NCBI GenBank assembly: GCA_033297205.1
Contig: MU859160.1
Location: 1 to 64,000 of the forward strand
Direction of reading: 5' to 3'
Length of the DNA stretch: 64,000 nucleotides
From: Pseudoneurospora amorphoporcata
Lineage: Eukaryota > Ascomycota > Sordariomycetes > Sordariales > Sordariaceae
The position numbers and the translations under genes are program-made. A model generated the notes under the pieces. The model worked only from the letters and a program-made list of their open reading frames with translations. It was not told the DNA's origin and did not search any database. Every line of letters starts with the position of its first letter. The first letter of the stretch is position 1. Of this stretch, positions 46,536 through 58,708 are shown in pieces.

Positions 46536-47078
46536 CTATAACCCAAGCATTTTCCCGCCTAGGCCTAGTCGCTCGATTCCGATTTCCCCCCGCGAGGTCT
46601 CATGATCAGTTTCTCCTTTCCGCGTCTTATCATCCGCGTCCTGGTCATCACCATCTGAGCCCCCAACTTCCTCTCCCTGTTCCCTTGCCCGCGTATTTCT
46701 CAGTTCCATTTCCATCGTTCTTTTGAGAAGCAGCAACCCTCCCGCCGCTTCATTCCCCAATACTTTCCTCCACGAATTCTCCTCTTCCTTATCCAACTTG
46801 ATTTCGTTTTCCAAGCTGTCTAATCTTCTCTTGCATCCCTCCACCAAATCCGGTTATCTCTCTCTCTCTGGTGACCCATTCTCGGAGATCACCACCTCAT
46901 TCTCCGCTACTTTTTTCCGAAACTCCTCCACAAACTTCTCACTCTCCTTGGCACATACCCACCTTCTCCCGTATCCCTTTTTTCATCGTTTTCCAGTCAG
47001 GATCATCCTCCGGCTCGAGAAGACCTCATCCTCCTCGCCATCATCATCCTTCTCATTACCTACTCCCGCATCACCCTC
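46536..47078 (-). pseudogene. Possible broken coiled-coil protein gene
   Basis: Minus-strand frames are unusually rich in Glu, Lys, Asp and Arg with heptad-like spacing. In order they read EPEDDPDWKTMKKGIREKV, then FVEEFRKKVAENEVVI, then CKRRLDSLENEIKLDKEEE and LLLLKRTMEMELRN, ending in an acidic tail and a stop at 46536. They lie in different frames with stops between them, and no normal introns reconcile them. The opposite strand is only Ser/Pro/Phe-rich shadow. This may be the remnant of a coiled-coil gene just downstream of the flavoprotein gene. No family was recognised. Confidence 0.35.
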
Positions 47079-49279
47079 CTAAGCCATCGCAGGAGTAAGG
47101 GGCACCTGCAAAAAGCGGTCATAGTAAGTGTCCAGCCACTTGGCCGCCTCCTCACCGGCATCATCCACGCTCGAGTCCCACCTGCCGATGGAGCCAACAT
47201 ATCCATCCGGACGGACGTTGACGATGGCGACTTCTCCGGGACCGAGACTTCCGAGCCACTTGTTAGTGCAGAGCTGGCCGCGTGTGTCGAGCTCGGGGAT
47301 GTCATCGAGGTAGAAGGTCCAGCGGCTGTCTTGGAAGAGGGCGGGGAGGTCAGTGATTTCGATTTCGGACTTGGGCATCGTGGCTGGACCACTGTCAGTA
47401 CAAGATTTTAGTTCAACAGAAAAGGGGGGAAGGGGAACTCACTGATCAAACCAAAAGTAAACAAATGGCTAACAGCTGTGTACCTTTCCGGACGAAGATA
47501 TATATCCTCAGGAGCTGGTAGACGTGGCTGCTTAGCGTACGAAATGTTGGCAGCAGCCGAGAGCTGGTTGATCAAAGAATCAGGCGAGTTCAAAGCCGCG
47601 CAGAAACCATCCAGGAAGATACGCGACTGGTGCACATCCCACATCAACAGGTAGATCCGGAACTGACCCAGCATGGGAATGTCGAGCTGGATATCTACCG
47701 GGTTCGAGTCCAAATAGCGAGTCACCTTTGCAGGCGGGAGCAAGCAGCCGGGCTTGGCGTCGCCCATCACCCACGACTGCGGCTCAACCATGTTGATGGC
47801 GTTCTCTCCATACTCCGCACCAATACCGGAGATGAAGCGAACGTTCGTCTTGAAGTTTTCAGCCAGAGCGACAGCGTCTCCTCCGGCAATCTGGTTGGCA
47901 TGCTCATAGTCAAAGTTGACCAAGTCCAGCGCAATCTTCCTCCGCTCCTCTTCGTAGCTTTCCAGCAACGCAGGCTTCGCAAGGCCACGGGAGGCAAAGT
48001 TGAGCTTCCAGCCAATATTCCAGGCATCGTGCATCGACGTATTCATACCCTGCGCAGCCTTAGGCGAGTGGGTGTGGCTAGCATCACCGGCCAAGAAGGC
48101 CCGGGTATGAGGGTCTTGGAAGCGGTTCGCAACCCTCTGGCCGATCTGGTACCTGCCAAACCACTCAATGTACTTCCACTTAACACTGAAGGGCGCCATG
48201 ATCTCCTTGGCGCGCTGCATCACAAAGTCCTGGCCGAGCATGTTCCTGTCACCCTTGGTGCTGCTCTTCAGCTCGATGTAGAATCTGGTCATGTTCCGCT
48301 CTCGCGGAATGATCAGAATGGAGCCATGCTCTTGCGAGTAAACCAATGTCTTTGACCAGATGTCAGGGAAGTCGGTATCGAGCTCGCCGTCGAGGACGCC
48401 CCACAGCGAGGGCTGCGACAGGCCAATGGGCTTGGCATCAGGAATGCTTTTCCTGACCTTGGAGTGCGCACCGTCACCTAGGCAACGCATTCAATGTTAG
48501 CATAAAGCGGAGTCCTTTTCAGGGGGCAGCGGCAAGCGGCAGCGCGGGAATTCAGGGGTAACACCCACATCCAACCAAGTATTGCGTCAAAATCGTCTTC
48601 CGATCTTGCGTAACATTTGCTAGGCAGTTCACCTGAAGCGGCCCATTATTTCCGTCGCAAACGCTATACGAGTCGAAAGCGGTGTTTCTCCGCACTTCGA
48701 CGCCGCGCTTCTTCAAGTCCTCGATAAAGAGACTTTCAACCATGCCCTGGTGGACCAGCAAAATGTAGGGGTCCAGCACATCTATTATAGGGGGATAGTG
48801 GATTTCTCGGCCGAGGCGGTGGAGAGGTTCGTCGGTTGTACTCCTCCAGAAAGCAATGTCGTACACTCGAACGCCGCGCTGTAGTAGAGGGTCTGCCAGG
48901 CGCATCTGGCGGAAAGTCTCAATCGTCTTGGGTTGCAAACCATCGGCTCTGTTGTTTTTGCTCAGTGTCAGAAAACACACTTGCTTGTTCCATTGTCGCA
49001 TTGTCATGATGGCTGCGGGTGAACTTGCCTCCCCACAGGGGTCTGATCCGCCCTGTCATCCACTACTTCCACCTTGACACCGAAACGGCCGAGATTGCAA
49101 GCCAGCATCAGGCCGGCCGGACCGGCGCCGATCACGCACACTTGACATTCTACCGGCGGTTCCGGCATACTCCTCAGCAAGGTCAGACGGTCAACACAGG
49201 CGTCGTTAGCAGTGTTGGCCATATGCGAGTCGCCTCCTTGTTGCTCCTCGGCGGGCTTTTCGAGAATACCGGGGGCCAT
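47079..49279 (-). CDS. Phenol 2-monooxygenase-like FAD-dependent aromatic hydroxylase
   Basis: Exons 49279-49029, 48948-48569, 48477-47443 and 47383-47079 give 656 aa. The first intron has a GC donor (AG|GCAAGT); the others are GT-AG. The N-terminus carries the FAD dinucleotide fold VCVIGAGPAGLMLA (about 47-60). ADGLQPKTIETF, the DG motif in YLVGCDGAHSKVR (about 207-219) and the ribityl-binding RAFLAGDASHTHSP (about 336-349) complete the flavoprotein set. The C-terminal 100 residues form the thioredoxin-like dimerisation domain of phenol hydroxylases, here ending TPAMA. The enzyme should hydroxylate a phenolic ring using NADPH and O2; the exact substrate is open (phenol, hydroxybenzoate or a metabolite). 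The start is the first ATG in frame before the FAD motif. Confidence 0.9.
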
Positions 49280-51979
49280 TGTTGTATTAACGGGGGGGAC
49301 GCGAAAGGTCCCAAAGAGTGATGTTGGATAAGCTTTTGGCTTGTTGGAAGGGATGGGCGCAACAACGGTCTGGTGAGCCTCTTTCACGCGTTCGCTTCGA
49401 GATGGAATAGAGCTGTCACCATGCGCCAGTGACAAGGGAGGCGCCGTGTGATTCGCCGTCTAGAATTCTCGAACGATGCGGGATGAATTTGGTTCGACTC
49501 CTGAACGATATCGAGCAGCGGCGGTACCGGGGCTCCGATGAAAGCTGGATGCTGGCGCAAGGCGTAGTAGGGCAGGGTGGATGGTGGTGTTGCGCTGCAG
49601 CAGGTAAACAGCTAACTCGGTCTGTACTGGTGACGGTGGGAACGTGATGGGTTGTGGCTAATTCGAAGTAGACGGGACCAAGCTAATGTTTTGGGATCGA
49701 AGTTCGTCGTCTCGGTCTTGCGGTCAGCTGGCGGTATGGGTGTGAAGCCGAGCGGCGTCCGGTACTTTGCAATGGGCAGAGCCAAGAGTTGATGTGCTTC
49801 GATGCGGTATGCCGGTGGCCAGGCTGTGTGTGTGACAGGAGGAGATCTGCAGTGATGATTGATGAATACCACACAGTGAATTCAGAGGAAAGGTGTAAGC
49901 AGCCTTAAGAGGTAACTGGCGTGTCAGTAAAAGGTATACAGCGTGGGATAACTCGGAGTTGTCGATGGCTGGGTAGTCAAGATACTCCGAACAATGTAAC
50001 TAGCCACAAGTTACGACAATAGTAACAGCAACAGCAGTCGACGGCAGAATCGGTTAGTGGAGCAGGTGTTTTGTCGATATGGCGAGATTGCAGGGACTGC
50101 TAGCATTGCAAGAGTGGACAAATACTAGCAGCTAAGGACTGGAGCTGGAAAATATCGGTGGGTGTTGATGATGGAGATGCCTCGTGGATGAAAGGAGGGG
50201 AAAATCAAAGTCGTTGTGTCTTTTTTGGGGGGGAACGGGAAGAAGGGAATTCCGCCTCTATTCCGGATGGCAACGACTCTAGACCTGAGAGGGCCGTAGC
50301 TTCCATCCAACTGCTTACAATTGCTCTCTCCCTGGTGGATTCTACCGCTAGTAGTTACTAAGGACTACTGGCATGGCAAAAAAAACCCACGGCAAGAGAG
50401 CGACAGCAAACAGTGCGATGCTGGATCATAATTCTAGCTCGTCGACGACAAAGCGGATACAGGCCGATATCACGATTCGTTTTGCGCCTTATGGTGGTCT
50501 GTTTTATGCAGTAAATGATCTGATCTGGCCGCGACAAAGCCCATTGCGCCGCTCTGATTGGATGCCCGGACCAGGGTTGTCTGTGGCCAGCCCGTCTCAG
50601 GTCAGGCCAGCGACCCAGACCAAGCAAAGGGGACCTGGCGCCACGGGTCAACAGCGCAGATCTTGGCAACATATTTCGCAAGAGTGAGAAGAGAAGAAGT
50701 GGACCCCGGGCTCTCACCTCCAGGCCAGGCGGGACCCCAGGGAAACCCCTCAGCAACCACAAGCCGGCGCAACAACATCCTAAAAAAAAGAAGGCAAAGG
50801 AAATTCCCGCCCGCACAGCACGGCAAGCCGAAGAGAGCATTCACCCAGGGAGAAGTCCGATGCGAGGCCGGCATGATTCCCCTCGCCTATCAGCCGAGTT
50901 TCTTTCCCTTCTAGAAAATCGCCAAGATAAGAAAATCGCACTTGACAACCGAAATCGAATCGTCATGGTTACATTGGTTTCGTTCGGAATGTCAACAAAT
51001 CGCATTTCTCCTCACTGCTGCCCCGGTCGCCGGGACTGGACCCTTAGTGCATTCGGATATCATTCTTCTTCAGTGAATGTCTCGGATGTGCAAACTGCAC
51101 AGGTGCATGAAGATGGATGAGCCGCGGCCGTTAGGCAGGTGTGTTTGTCGACAGTAAGGTACGGCATAGGTAGGTATATGTGTACTATGTACCTAGGTAT
51201 ACCGTCCTTATGATTGCGGACGGACGGGATGCGGCAACAACGTCCAACGGTCAACGGTCTGACGTCCAACGGTTACAACGGTTTCAACATCCAACGGTTC
51301 AACTCGGATCGGCTAAGGTTGATAATTGATGTAGGCGACAGGTTTTCATCACTTGCACGCACACACAGAGACACACCTGACCGTGACCATTAAGTCTAGT
51401 TATCCTTCACAGTGCGTTCGCAAACCAGCAGACAAGACCATCGTAAGACTACGTTTGTCCAAATGCTACCTCGCTACCAACTTCGGAGGAGTCCAGGGAT
51501 TCTTACCTTTACCCAGAGTCCATCCAAACAGATGGCATGGTGCCATCTTTCTGACGGGCTGACGCGGGAAGCGAAAGGTTCTGAGCGTCCCCTCCTCGGG
51601 TCTGGCCAGGCCCGTTTGGAACATGTAGACACACCTAGACACGGGGTAGGTACCGAGGTAAGATGAGACATTGCGTAGAGGGACAACGGAACATCGATCG
51701 ATGAATCTGATAATACTCACAACAGTGAGAAAAGAAACGTTTGTCATATTGTCCGCAAGCCATGTTTCACCCGTGAAGATACTCTTGAACGCTAGACGAT
51801 AATCGACATCTTTTTAGGTCCGGACCATGTCAATAGTGTTGATGTTGAAATCGCTTGCTCTGACAGTATACTGGTCTAGTAGACATCTTATAATCCGTAT
51901 CATCACATCACCAAAAGATCCCCTTTCCCAAGCCCCAACCCATAATCCCCATCCCATCTCGCATGTCCCTTCATGTAGT
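49280..51979. other. Gene-free 2.7-kb region
   Basis: No supported gene. It contains a degenerate CCAACGGT cluster (51239-51303) and TACCTAGGTA-like motifs at 51166-51200 and about 51645-51660. Confidence 0.6.
51239..51303. repeat. Cluster of CAACGGT-type units
   Basis: Five CAACGGT copies and two degenerate ones lie in 65 bp, several preceded by a C or by GTC. CAACGG is also the core recognised by animal and plant Myb proteins, so this could be a regulator array or a worn minisatellite. Confidence 0.7.
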
Positions 51980-54721
51980 CTAATCATGACCACCATCCCC
52001 CGTAGGCGTAATATCCCTCTTCCCAAACCTCGCTCCCAGCGCTCCGATATCCCTCCTAAAGAAATTCCCAATATTCTTCAAATTCTCATTAATCGTCGCC
52101 TGCTTTTCCGATACCGCCGCCGTAGTTGTTGTCCCACCACTTGTCGCTCCTTCAGTTGTACTCATATCCCTCGCCGCACTCAACAATTTCTCCCCCAAAC
52201 TCGTCGCCGCATCAAACCTGCTCGTCATCACACTGCCACTTCCATGTGATGCATGATGACCTGGGGCTCCTATCCCGCCGCCGATGCCGCCGCTTCCCAT
52301 GGAAGCAAACAGCGGGGTTAGGAGGGGTGAATTTTGGACCAAAGTCCGGCCTACGCCGGCGCCGTCGCGGTGGATGGAGAAGAGCTCGAGAAGGTGCGAG
52401 TGGTCCTTCTTGGGAACGCCCTTGAGTTCGAGGATGCGCTTGAAGTTGGCGTCGGAGCGGTCGCCGATGAGGTTGAGGTAGGCTTGCACGAGCCCCTCGG
52501 GCGGGGAAGGGCGGACTTGGAGGGTTTTGAGGAGCGGGTCGATCTTAGTCATGGACTGGTTGACGCGCTTGATGTAGCTTGCTGGTGGTGGAGGAGGGGG
52601 TGGAGCGTTGGGGTCTGAAGGGGCACCCGGGGGTGGGTGGTTGGTGTTGTGGAAGGAGAGGAGGTTTTCGAAGGCTTTGGTTAGGATGTATTTGTCCAAG
52701 AGCATCTGTTGCCATTTTGTTAGTAAGGGATTTGGGGTTTCAGGCGTGAAGAGGGGGTGCAAGACTCACCTGCTCAGCGCCAACTTCGCAAACAGGGCGG
52801 CATTGCACCACGTTGCCGATATACGCGTTGGCCATGTTCTCCACCAGGTGGTCACAGAACGCGCGAGCATACTGCGGCTTGACCACCAGCGGGAGAATCT
52901 CGGCCGCCTTGCCGTTAACATTCTTCAGCAGTTCGCTCACGTACGAGCTGTGATCGCTGACACTTTCCATCCTGCTCCAGTTCGTGTTCTTCATCTCTCG
53001 CCATGCCGGTTCGCAGTCCACCTCAACCTTGTGCACCAAGGCGAGCACGGCTGCGCTAGCAACGCCCATGAAAGCATCTGCTTGGGTCGAAAGATCAACC
53101 TTGGATGCCATCTCGGGGTCAATCCTCTTCTTGATGTTGTCTTCAAGCTGATTGGCATTGGTGTGCCAAAAGTCCGCAGTGTTGAGAACCAATAAGATGT
53201 CATGCACCTGAGGCCCCTGCAGTCCGCCCCGCTGAAGGATGGTGAAGAGAACTTGCTGCGCGTATTCGTCCAAGTACTTCGCTAGTGTTTTGGCCAAATC
53301 CAACAGCCGCTCGCCAGTAGATAGCTTGGCGCACTGTGATAGCGTGAGTTTGTAAAAGTGAAAGAGTTCGATGGCCGAGGGGATAACCGCCTGTGGGGAG
53401 AACTCCTCGTCTGGCGGTATGAGCGGTTGCGACTTGTACTTGGGTATCATGCCAGCCAGCGTCTTGTCCTGCGACTCAACCCAGAGACTCAGATACGGTT
53501 CGAATGCGACCGAGATAGAGCCATTGAAATTCGACACCCGATCATCCGCCGAGCTCAAAGTATCGATGCTAGCCCGGACCTCGCTCGAAAACCGGCGCTC
53601 AAGGCTCTGCTCAAAGTCCATCGTCTCCTGCAAGCAGCTTAACAACAGATTGACGTCAATCTTGTTGGTGCCTCCATCCGTCCTCCGCATGCTCTTCTCC
53701 AATATCCCCTTGAAATCCTCCCTCGTGCCATCGCAAAACGCCATCGACAACGTCTCGTTAACGCGCCAGTGCGCGGGAAATATGGCAGAATGCTCACTCT
53801 CGTGCGTCTGCAACATCCGTCGGAACCAAGCATAGCGCCGCCCAATGTTGTCCAAACTGCCCGCCTCGTCGTTGCCCCGGAAGACGGAGCGGTACTCGCG
53901 CAGCTCCGTGTTGACATACCACGTCATCAACCGTGCCTTTGCCTGCTCCCCTAGCGCATCCATAACCAGACAAGCTTCGGCCAACGTGCCGCGCCGGGCG
54001 GCAACCTCGCCCTTGGCGAACGCCATCTCAAAGTCCTCGCACACTTGCTCCAGGAGTTCGCGCTGTAGCTCGCTGACGTTTCGGCTCAGGACGGCGATTT
54101 GTTCGATGCTTCGGTAGCTGTTAAAGTGGCGCATCAGCTGGAGCACAGCCTGTAGAAGGCCGGCGCACTCGCGGTATTGGCGAGTCTTGGCCAAGCCTCG
54201 GAGCTGGTCGTAGGCGGTGGTGAGCATCTGCAGACGCTTGAGAGCGGTCATGCTGTGGGTGAGGTTTCGCTTGGTGCCGTCGAGTCGCTTGATGTCGGCG
54301 GTCATGGTGGTGATGTCTCGCTCGGTCTGCAGGGCGCGATTGCGGACGCTCTCGATGCGCTGGAATAGAGAGGCCAGCTCGGCCTGGGCGGACTGCATGC
54401 GCTCGAGCGACGAGTCGGGCCCGTAGGCCTGGGCGGTCTCGAGCGAGTCGATCGACTTGGTGAGCTCATCTTTCTGTCGCTGGAGAGTGGAAGATACGCG
54501 GCCGACGGAGGAGACGGTGGACGGGTGGGAGAAGAGGAGGTTGAGGTGCGCGATCGGGTCGTATTCAACTGTGATCGGCGGCGACAATATGTTTTAGTAT
54601 GATGACGTTTGCCAGTAGTACCAGGACCCTGCCGGGCACCGTAATAGCTGAGACCTGTAGATGGATCACACAATCACGTACCCGAATCAAGCGACAACTG
54701 CTCCGCCAAAACGATGTTCAT
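51980..54721 (-). CDS. VPS53: Vps53, subunit of the GARP/EARP tethering complex
   Basis: Exons 54721-54682, 54568-52770 and 52705-51980 give 854 aa, close to yeast (822) and human (832) Vps53. The tiny first exon (MNIVLAEQLSLDS) joins YDPIAHLNLLFSHPSTV, the family opening. A coiled-coil region follows, with ITTMTADIKRLDGTKRNLTH and SMTALKRLQMLTTAYDQLRG. Then come the helical-rod blocks LADACLVMDALG-like (here TLAEACLVMDALG), LDNIGRRYAWFRRMLQTHES and FPAHWRVNETLSMAFC, all characteristic. The C-terminal exon is looser, with poly-Pro and Gly-rich inserts. GARP (Vps51-54) tethers endosome-derived vesicles at the trans-Golgi. It acts in the cytosol on membranes with SNARE and Rab/Arl partners. Confidence 0.94.
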
Positions 54722-57272
54722 GATGACAACTTTGGAGGGGGTAGTAGTCTCAGCTTTGTGTGGTGGGAAACGGTGTCCTCGGAGAAACCCAATCATTCAT
54801 TAGCTTCCCACCGGAGAGACGAAAAAGAAGGTGGAATCTCGACTATTCTCGAAGGAAAAGAAAGGAGGCTTCTGCTTCCAGCGAGCAACAGGATCCAGAA
54901 TTCTCGGCCGCTGTTACACCGTAGCTTTCCCCCGGTTGCTTGGTGTTATTGAAGTGTCCACATGGGTATGGAATTGCGATGCTGTCAGCAGCAAGGAGCG
55001 AGGCCTGCAAGGTACCTGGGTGGTCTGTGCTCCCTTCCCACGAGTGGGGCAAGTCAAGGTGAGCCTTCGCGGCTTCCCGCTAGTCGGGGGGAGTTTCCGG
55101 GCGAGGTCCGGGGCCCCGTTACTGTTAGGCCCCCGCCGGCCCCGTCCACTTTCACGATCACGGCGGCATTTCCGCTCTTCCCCGCTCGGGCCCCGCCGGA
55201 TGAGCCTCCACGGCTCCACTCTCGGGTACCGTCGTCCTCTTTTCAGCTCCGGCCCTCCCACCAAGAACCACGAAGTTTCCGTCATCACCGGCGTGAACTG
55301 GTGGACACAGGCACCCCGTGCTGCTGAGTGCTGATGCGCCAGTGTACCCATCCGGCGGCTGGTCCCATACCTTCTAACTGACATACAGTTCGGTCGATCA
55401 AATGTTTCAGATGATGGATGCAGGATGCATGGTCAACAGCGCAAGCTCGGAGTCGAACAGCAGGGTATCATTCAGGCCCAACGGGTTCATCCCACATGCG
55501 GCCTTGTCCGCCTGGATACCTCTACCCTTAGTCACAGGATGAGGTTCATCGTCGTCATCACCATTGACTTGGCGCAGTGATCCTTCTTGTTTCATCGTCG
55601 TCATCTGCAACGCCTACAATCATCGATCGAATTACTGTACCTAAAAAGAGTCCACTTGGAGTGTCCTCCTACGTTTCAACCCAACTTGACACCAGATCCC
55701 CCCGTCCACCGTTGCCCTGCAGGCATCATTAGTATCAAAGAGTTCCCAACAGTACGGTAGCAAATGGGTAGCAAGCGTGAGGAATGGAAAAGTTGGCGCG
55801 GCGTTCGTGCCAGCAAAGCAGATCAAGGTGGAAATGGTTCGAGGTTTGCATGGCAAGCTCTTGGTCTCTTTCCTAGCTGCATCAGTTGCCAGAGCCGCAA
55901 ACGCCAAGTTCTTGATGTTTTTGCCAAGATGAAGACGTAGATGTACGATCTAACCTCCACTCCCGCAACCCGACAGACACACGACATATCCCATCTCAGC
56001 TAGGATGGTATTTTGCATTTGTGTCTTATTCCCTTTACTCTCATATTTTCTGTGTTTGGGACATTAGGAATTGGGGTTCATGCGCCCCTGGGTTGGTTGC
56101 TCAGCTTGCTGCGTAGTGTCTGGCCCGCCTTTTGTGTGCTACCAACGTGGCTGGCCACCGCAGAGTTTATGTTTAACAACCAATGGGGTGAGTACACTTA
56201 TTACTGGCGTACCAGTCGCCATAAAGAGCACGTGAGTTCAAGACCCCAGGGTCTTTTGTATGTTAGCAAAATCCCTTGGGCAGTGATGGTGAATCCGGGT
56301 TGCAGTTTTGTATATCCTCGGTTTTCAACGGGCATGCGGATGTCTGTTTTTCTTTCCAACTTTTGGTTTCCGGGAATAAGAGTAAAAGGTTTCTTGTATA
56401 CACAAACGGCTATGGGGGAAAGATCGCATAATACAATTCAGTGTCTGATTGGAGGAAGATAGTCCCGAGACATTTAGGGACTAAGGACCCAACATGCGTT
56501 TTAAAGAGCTTGCCCGCAGATCCCACCACCATCCGCTGTTGGATGAGGGAACGTTGGGCGACGTGACAGGTCTTGCGCATAAGTATCATAAAACATCTGG
56601 CGAAATAGGTAGCGTTGTGTGAAAAATGGGTTCCTGAGAATTGTTTCCTGTCCAGAAGTCTACCTGTCCTGCCATCGTAACAAATACTGTACAACTCCTT
56701 CTGTTTTGGTATATCCTTTTACAGCAAAGCGACCCCGGTCAGTTGCGGGCTGCGATCTGAATGGTCGAAACTGAACTCCTAAACCCGAAACTTGCGAACT
56801 GCTTAAAAAAAGCATACCAGAAAACAAATGAGAAAAGTAAGAAGAACGCCTGACCAAAAGGAAAACATACGAAGGGAGAAGAATGAAGCTAGAGAACAAG
56901 AGAAAACTGAACGCGAACATGGTATCTCGGAAACACAAAAGAAATAAAAGCTGTGTACCCGTTACAAGGGTTGTCCTTTTAGGATCGTTGATCTCCAAAC
57001 TCTCCATTCATCAAGGGGCGAACTTGGTGTTATGCAAAGAATCGAGCGCCACAACCCCAATGCCCAAAAAGGCACCAAGGTGTCATTCGTGGTAGAGGCA
57101 TGCATTGCAGAGACGCCAACCGAAACGGCGTCCAATGAAAGATGTCAGCCACACTTCGCTGAATGAGAGAGGCTATGCAGAGCCTCGGGACGACCACGTT
57201 AGCGGGCATGGCGCTCTACTATGTAGACTACAGTGGCTGCTTGTGTTTCAGCTCACGTTGCTGTCATGACAC
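54722..57272. other. Gene-free region upstream of Vps53
   Basis: There is no supported gene. GC-rich sequence at 55070-55250 is compositionally unlike its AT-leaning neighbours but carries no recognisable domain in any frame. A frame at 56013-56462 has hydrophobic stretches but no homology. Confidence 0.5.
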
Positions 57273-58708
57273 TCAAGAGCTATGCAGTGTTCGGAAACCC
57301 GCCGTGATTAAGCTCCGTTTACTGTCTTTAACGTCCGATGGTGCGCTCGAGTAAAAGAGTCCCTGGATGAGAATAGCGTCAGCGATTTCCTTTTCAATCG
57401 GAGAACGGCCCGTCAAGCTGAGTGTCTCGGAGGCAAAAGCACTTGCATGGTACTCTATGGAAGCAGTGGCCAATAAAACATCGGGAAATGTGGGAGCAAC
57501 TTACACCTAGTCCCTTCTGCTTGCAAAAAGTGGCCTTGGCCTTCACTGTATCGGGATTATCGTAAGTGACGAACCCACCGTCTCCGCCCACACACTGGGC
57601 GGCAACGGCCCGCTTGTCAACTTGTTCCTTCGCTCCTCGTCGTGGTAGCTGACAATATTCGAAGGATCCGTCGTCGCCTCCCCCGGCACCCTGGAACTTG
57701 TGACCCGAGCCGCTCGCGTGGAGAAAACTGCGGCCAAAGAGGGGGATCCCAAACAAGATTTTCTTGCCCGGGACACCGGAAGCCATCAGATACTGCACGC
57801 TTGACGCCCCTGATGCTTCATCCTTGTTCATCGCATAAAGCTGGGAGTGGTGCCCGCTCCTGTGTGACCAAGGACCGAAGTAATCATACGCCATCAGGTT
57901 AATAGAGTCCAAGTATTCAGCTGCTTGCCGCAGATTGATATTCTGCAAGATGGGCTTGGCCCCGGGGAGAGCAGCGGTGAGCAAGTAACGGTCCTCGGGG
58001 AGATGGATGCGAATCGCGGCCAGTAAAGATACGAAGTCGCTTCCCTGTTGCGAGGAGCAGGGGTAGTCCCATACCACTGGTGCTGTCAGTCAAACATCTC
58101 AGCAAGATCATTGGGAATTTGTATTTGTGTGGCAAGGCAAGACTGATTGGGCCTCCTCACGCGTACGTGGTCATTGGCTAGAATGAGGGCCAGAGAATAT
58201 GAGGGGAAGGGGAAGGGCAAGGAGACATACTGTCTATCCCATCCAAGCCGGATGCTTCCACCAGGCCGCGGGCGGCCTGTGCAAAGTTGTCACGCAGGAT
58301 GGGGCTGGAAGCCACCAGGGCGAATGTCTCACTGGAAGCGCCGCCCCCAATGGATAAGACCACTTGCAGATGGGGATATTTCTGCTTGAGATGCATCAAG
58401 GACCCGAGAGCCCCCTGAACACCGTCGCAAGGCACTGTGGCATCTGCCCACTCATCGCTAAGCTACCGGAACATGTCAGCTGAAGTGCTCAACAATGGAA
58501 GATGGCATCGGAACAAACTTACAAACACCCCTCCGTCTGGCATGATGTTGGCATAGGCATAGTAAACACGGTTAACGCAGCCGTAGTTGAGTGAACCAGG
58601 AGTGTTACCCCGGTAGACGCTGTGATTTGGCCAATATACGGCATTGTTGTAGAGAACGTTGTCCGCGCTTGTGATGCGCGACTTGCGAGAAACGGAGGGG
58701 AAGCTCAT
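57273..58708 (-). CDS. GH18 chitinase-like protein with altered catalytic site
   Basis: Exons 58708-58523, 58462-58231, 58076-57505 and 57362-57273 give 359 aa, all GT-AG and in phase. The protein lacks a signal peptide. GH18 landmarks: VLYNNAVYWPNHSVYRG start, VNRVYYAYANI (beta-2), HLQVVLSIGGGASS (the SxGG motif), the beta-4 catalytic motif DGIDMVWDYP (136-145), INLMAYDYFGPW (beta-6), KKILFGIPLFGRSF and GGFVTYDNPDTVKAKA. The catalytic Glu expected at position 143 is Asp, and the second Asp of the motif is Val. The usual FYW near the end is FYS (333-335), removing an aromatic that lines the sugar site. It may be a weak chitinase, a lectin-like protein, or an early pseudogene with an open frame. 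An intracellular role is inferred from the missing signal. Confidence 0.85.

Noticed and set aside
46436..47082. Plus-strand Ser/Pro/Phe-rich frames
   Set aside because: Composition is that of the complement of an A/G-rich strand; no signal peptide or domain is evident.
47630..48355. 241-codon plus-strand frame
   Set aside because: It lies antisense to the flavoprotein gene and has no recognisable motif.
56013..56462. Plus-strand frame with hydrophobic stretches
   Set aside because: No family resemblance, and the hydrophobicity follows from T-rich sequence.
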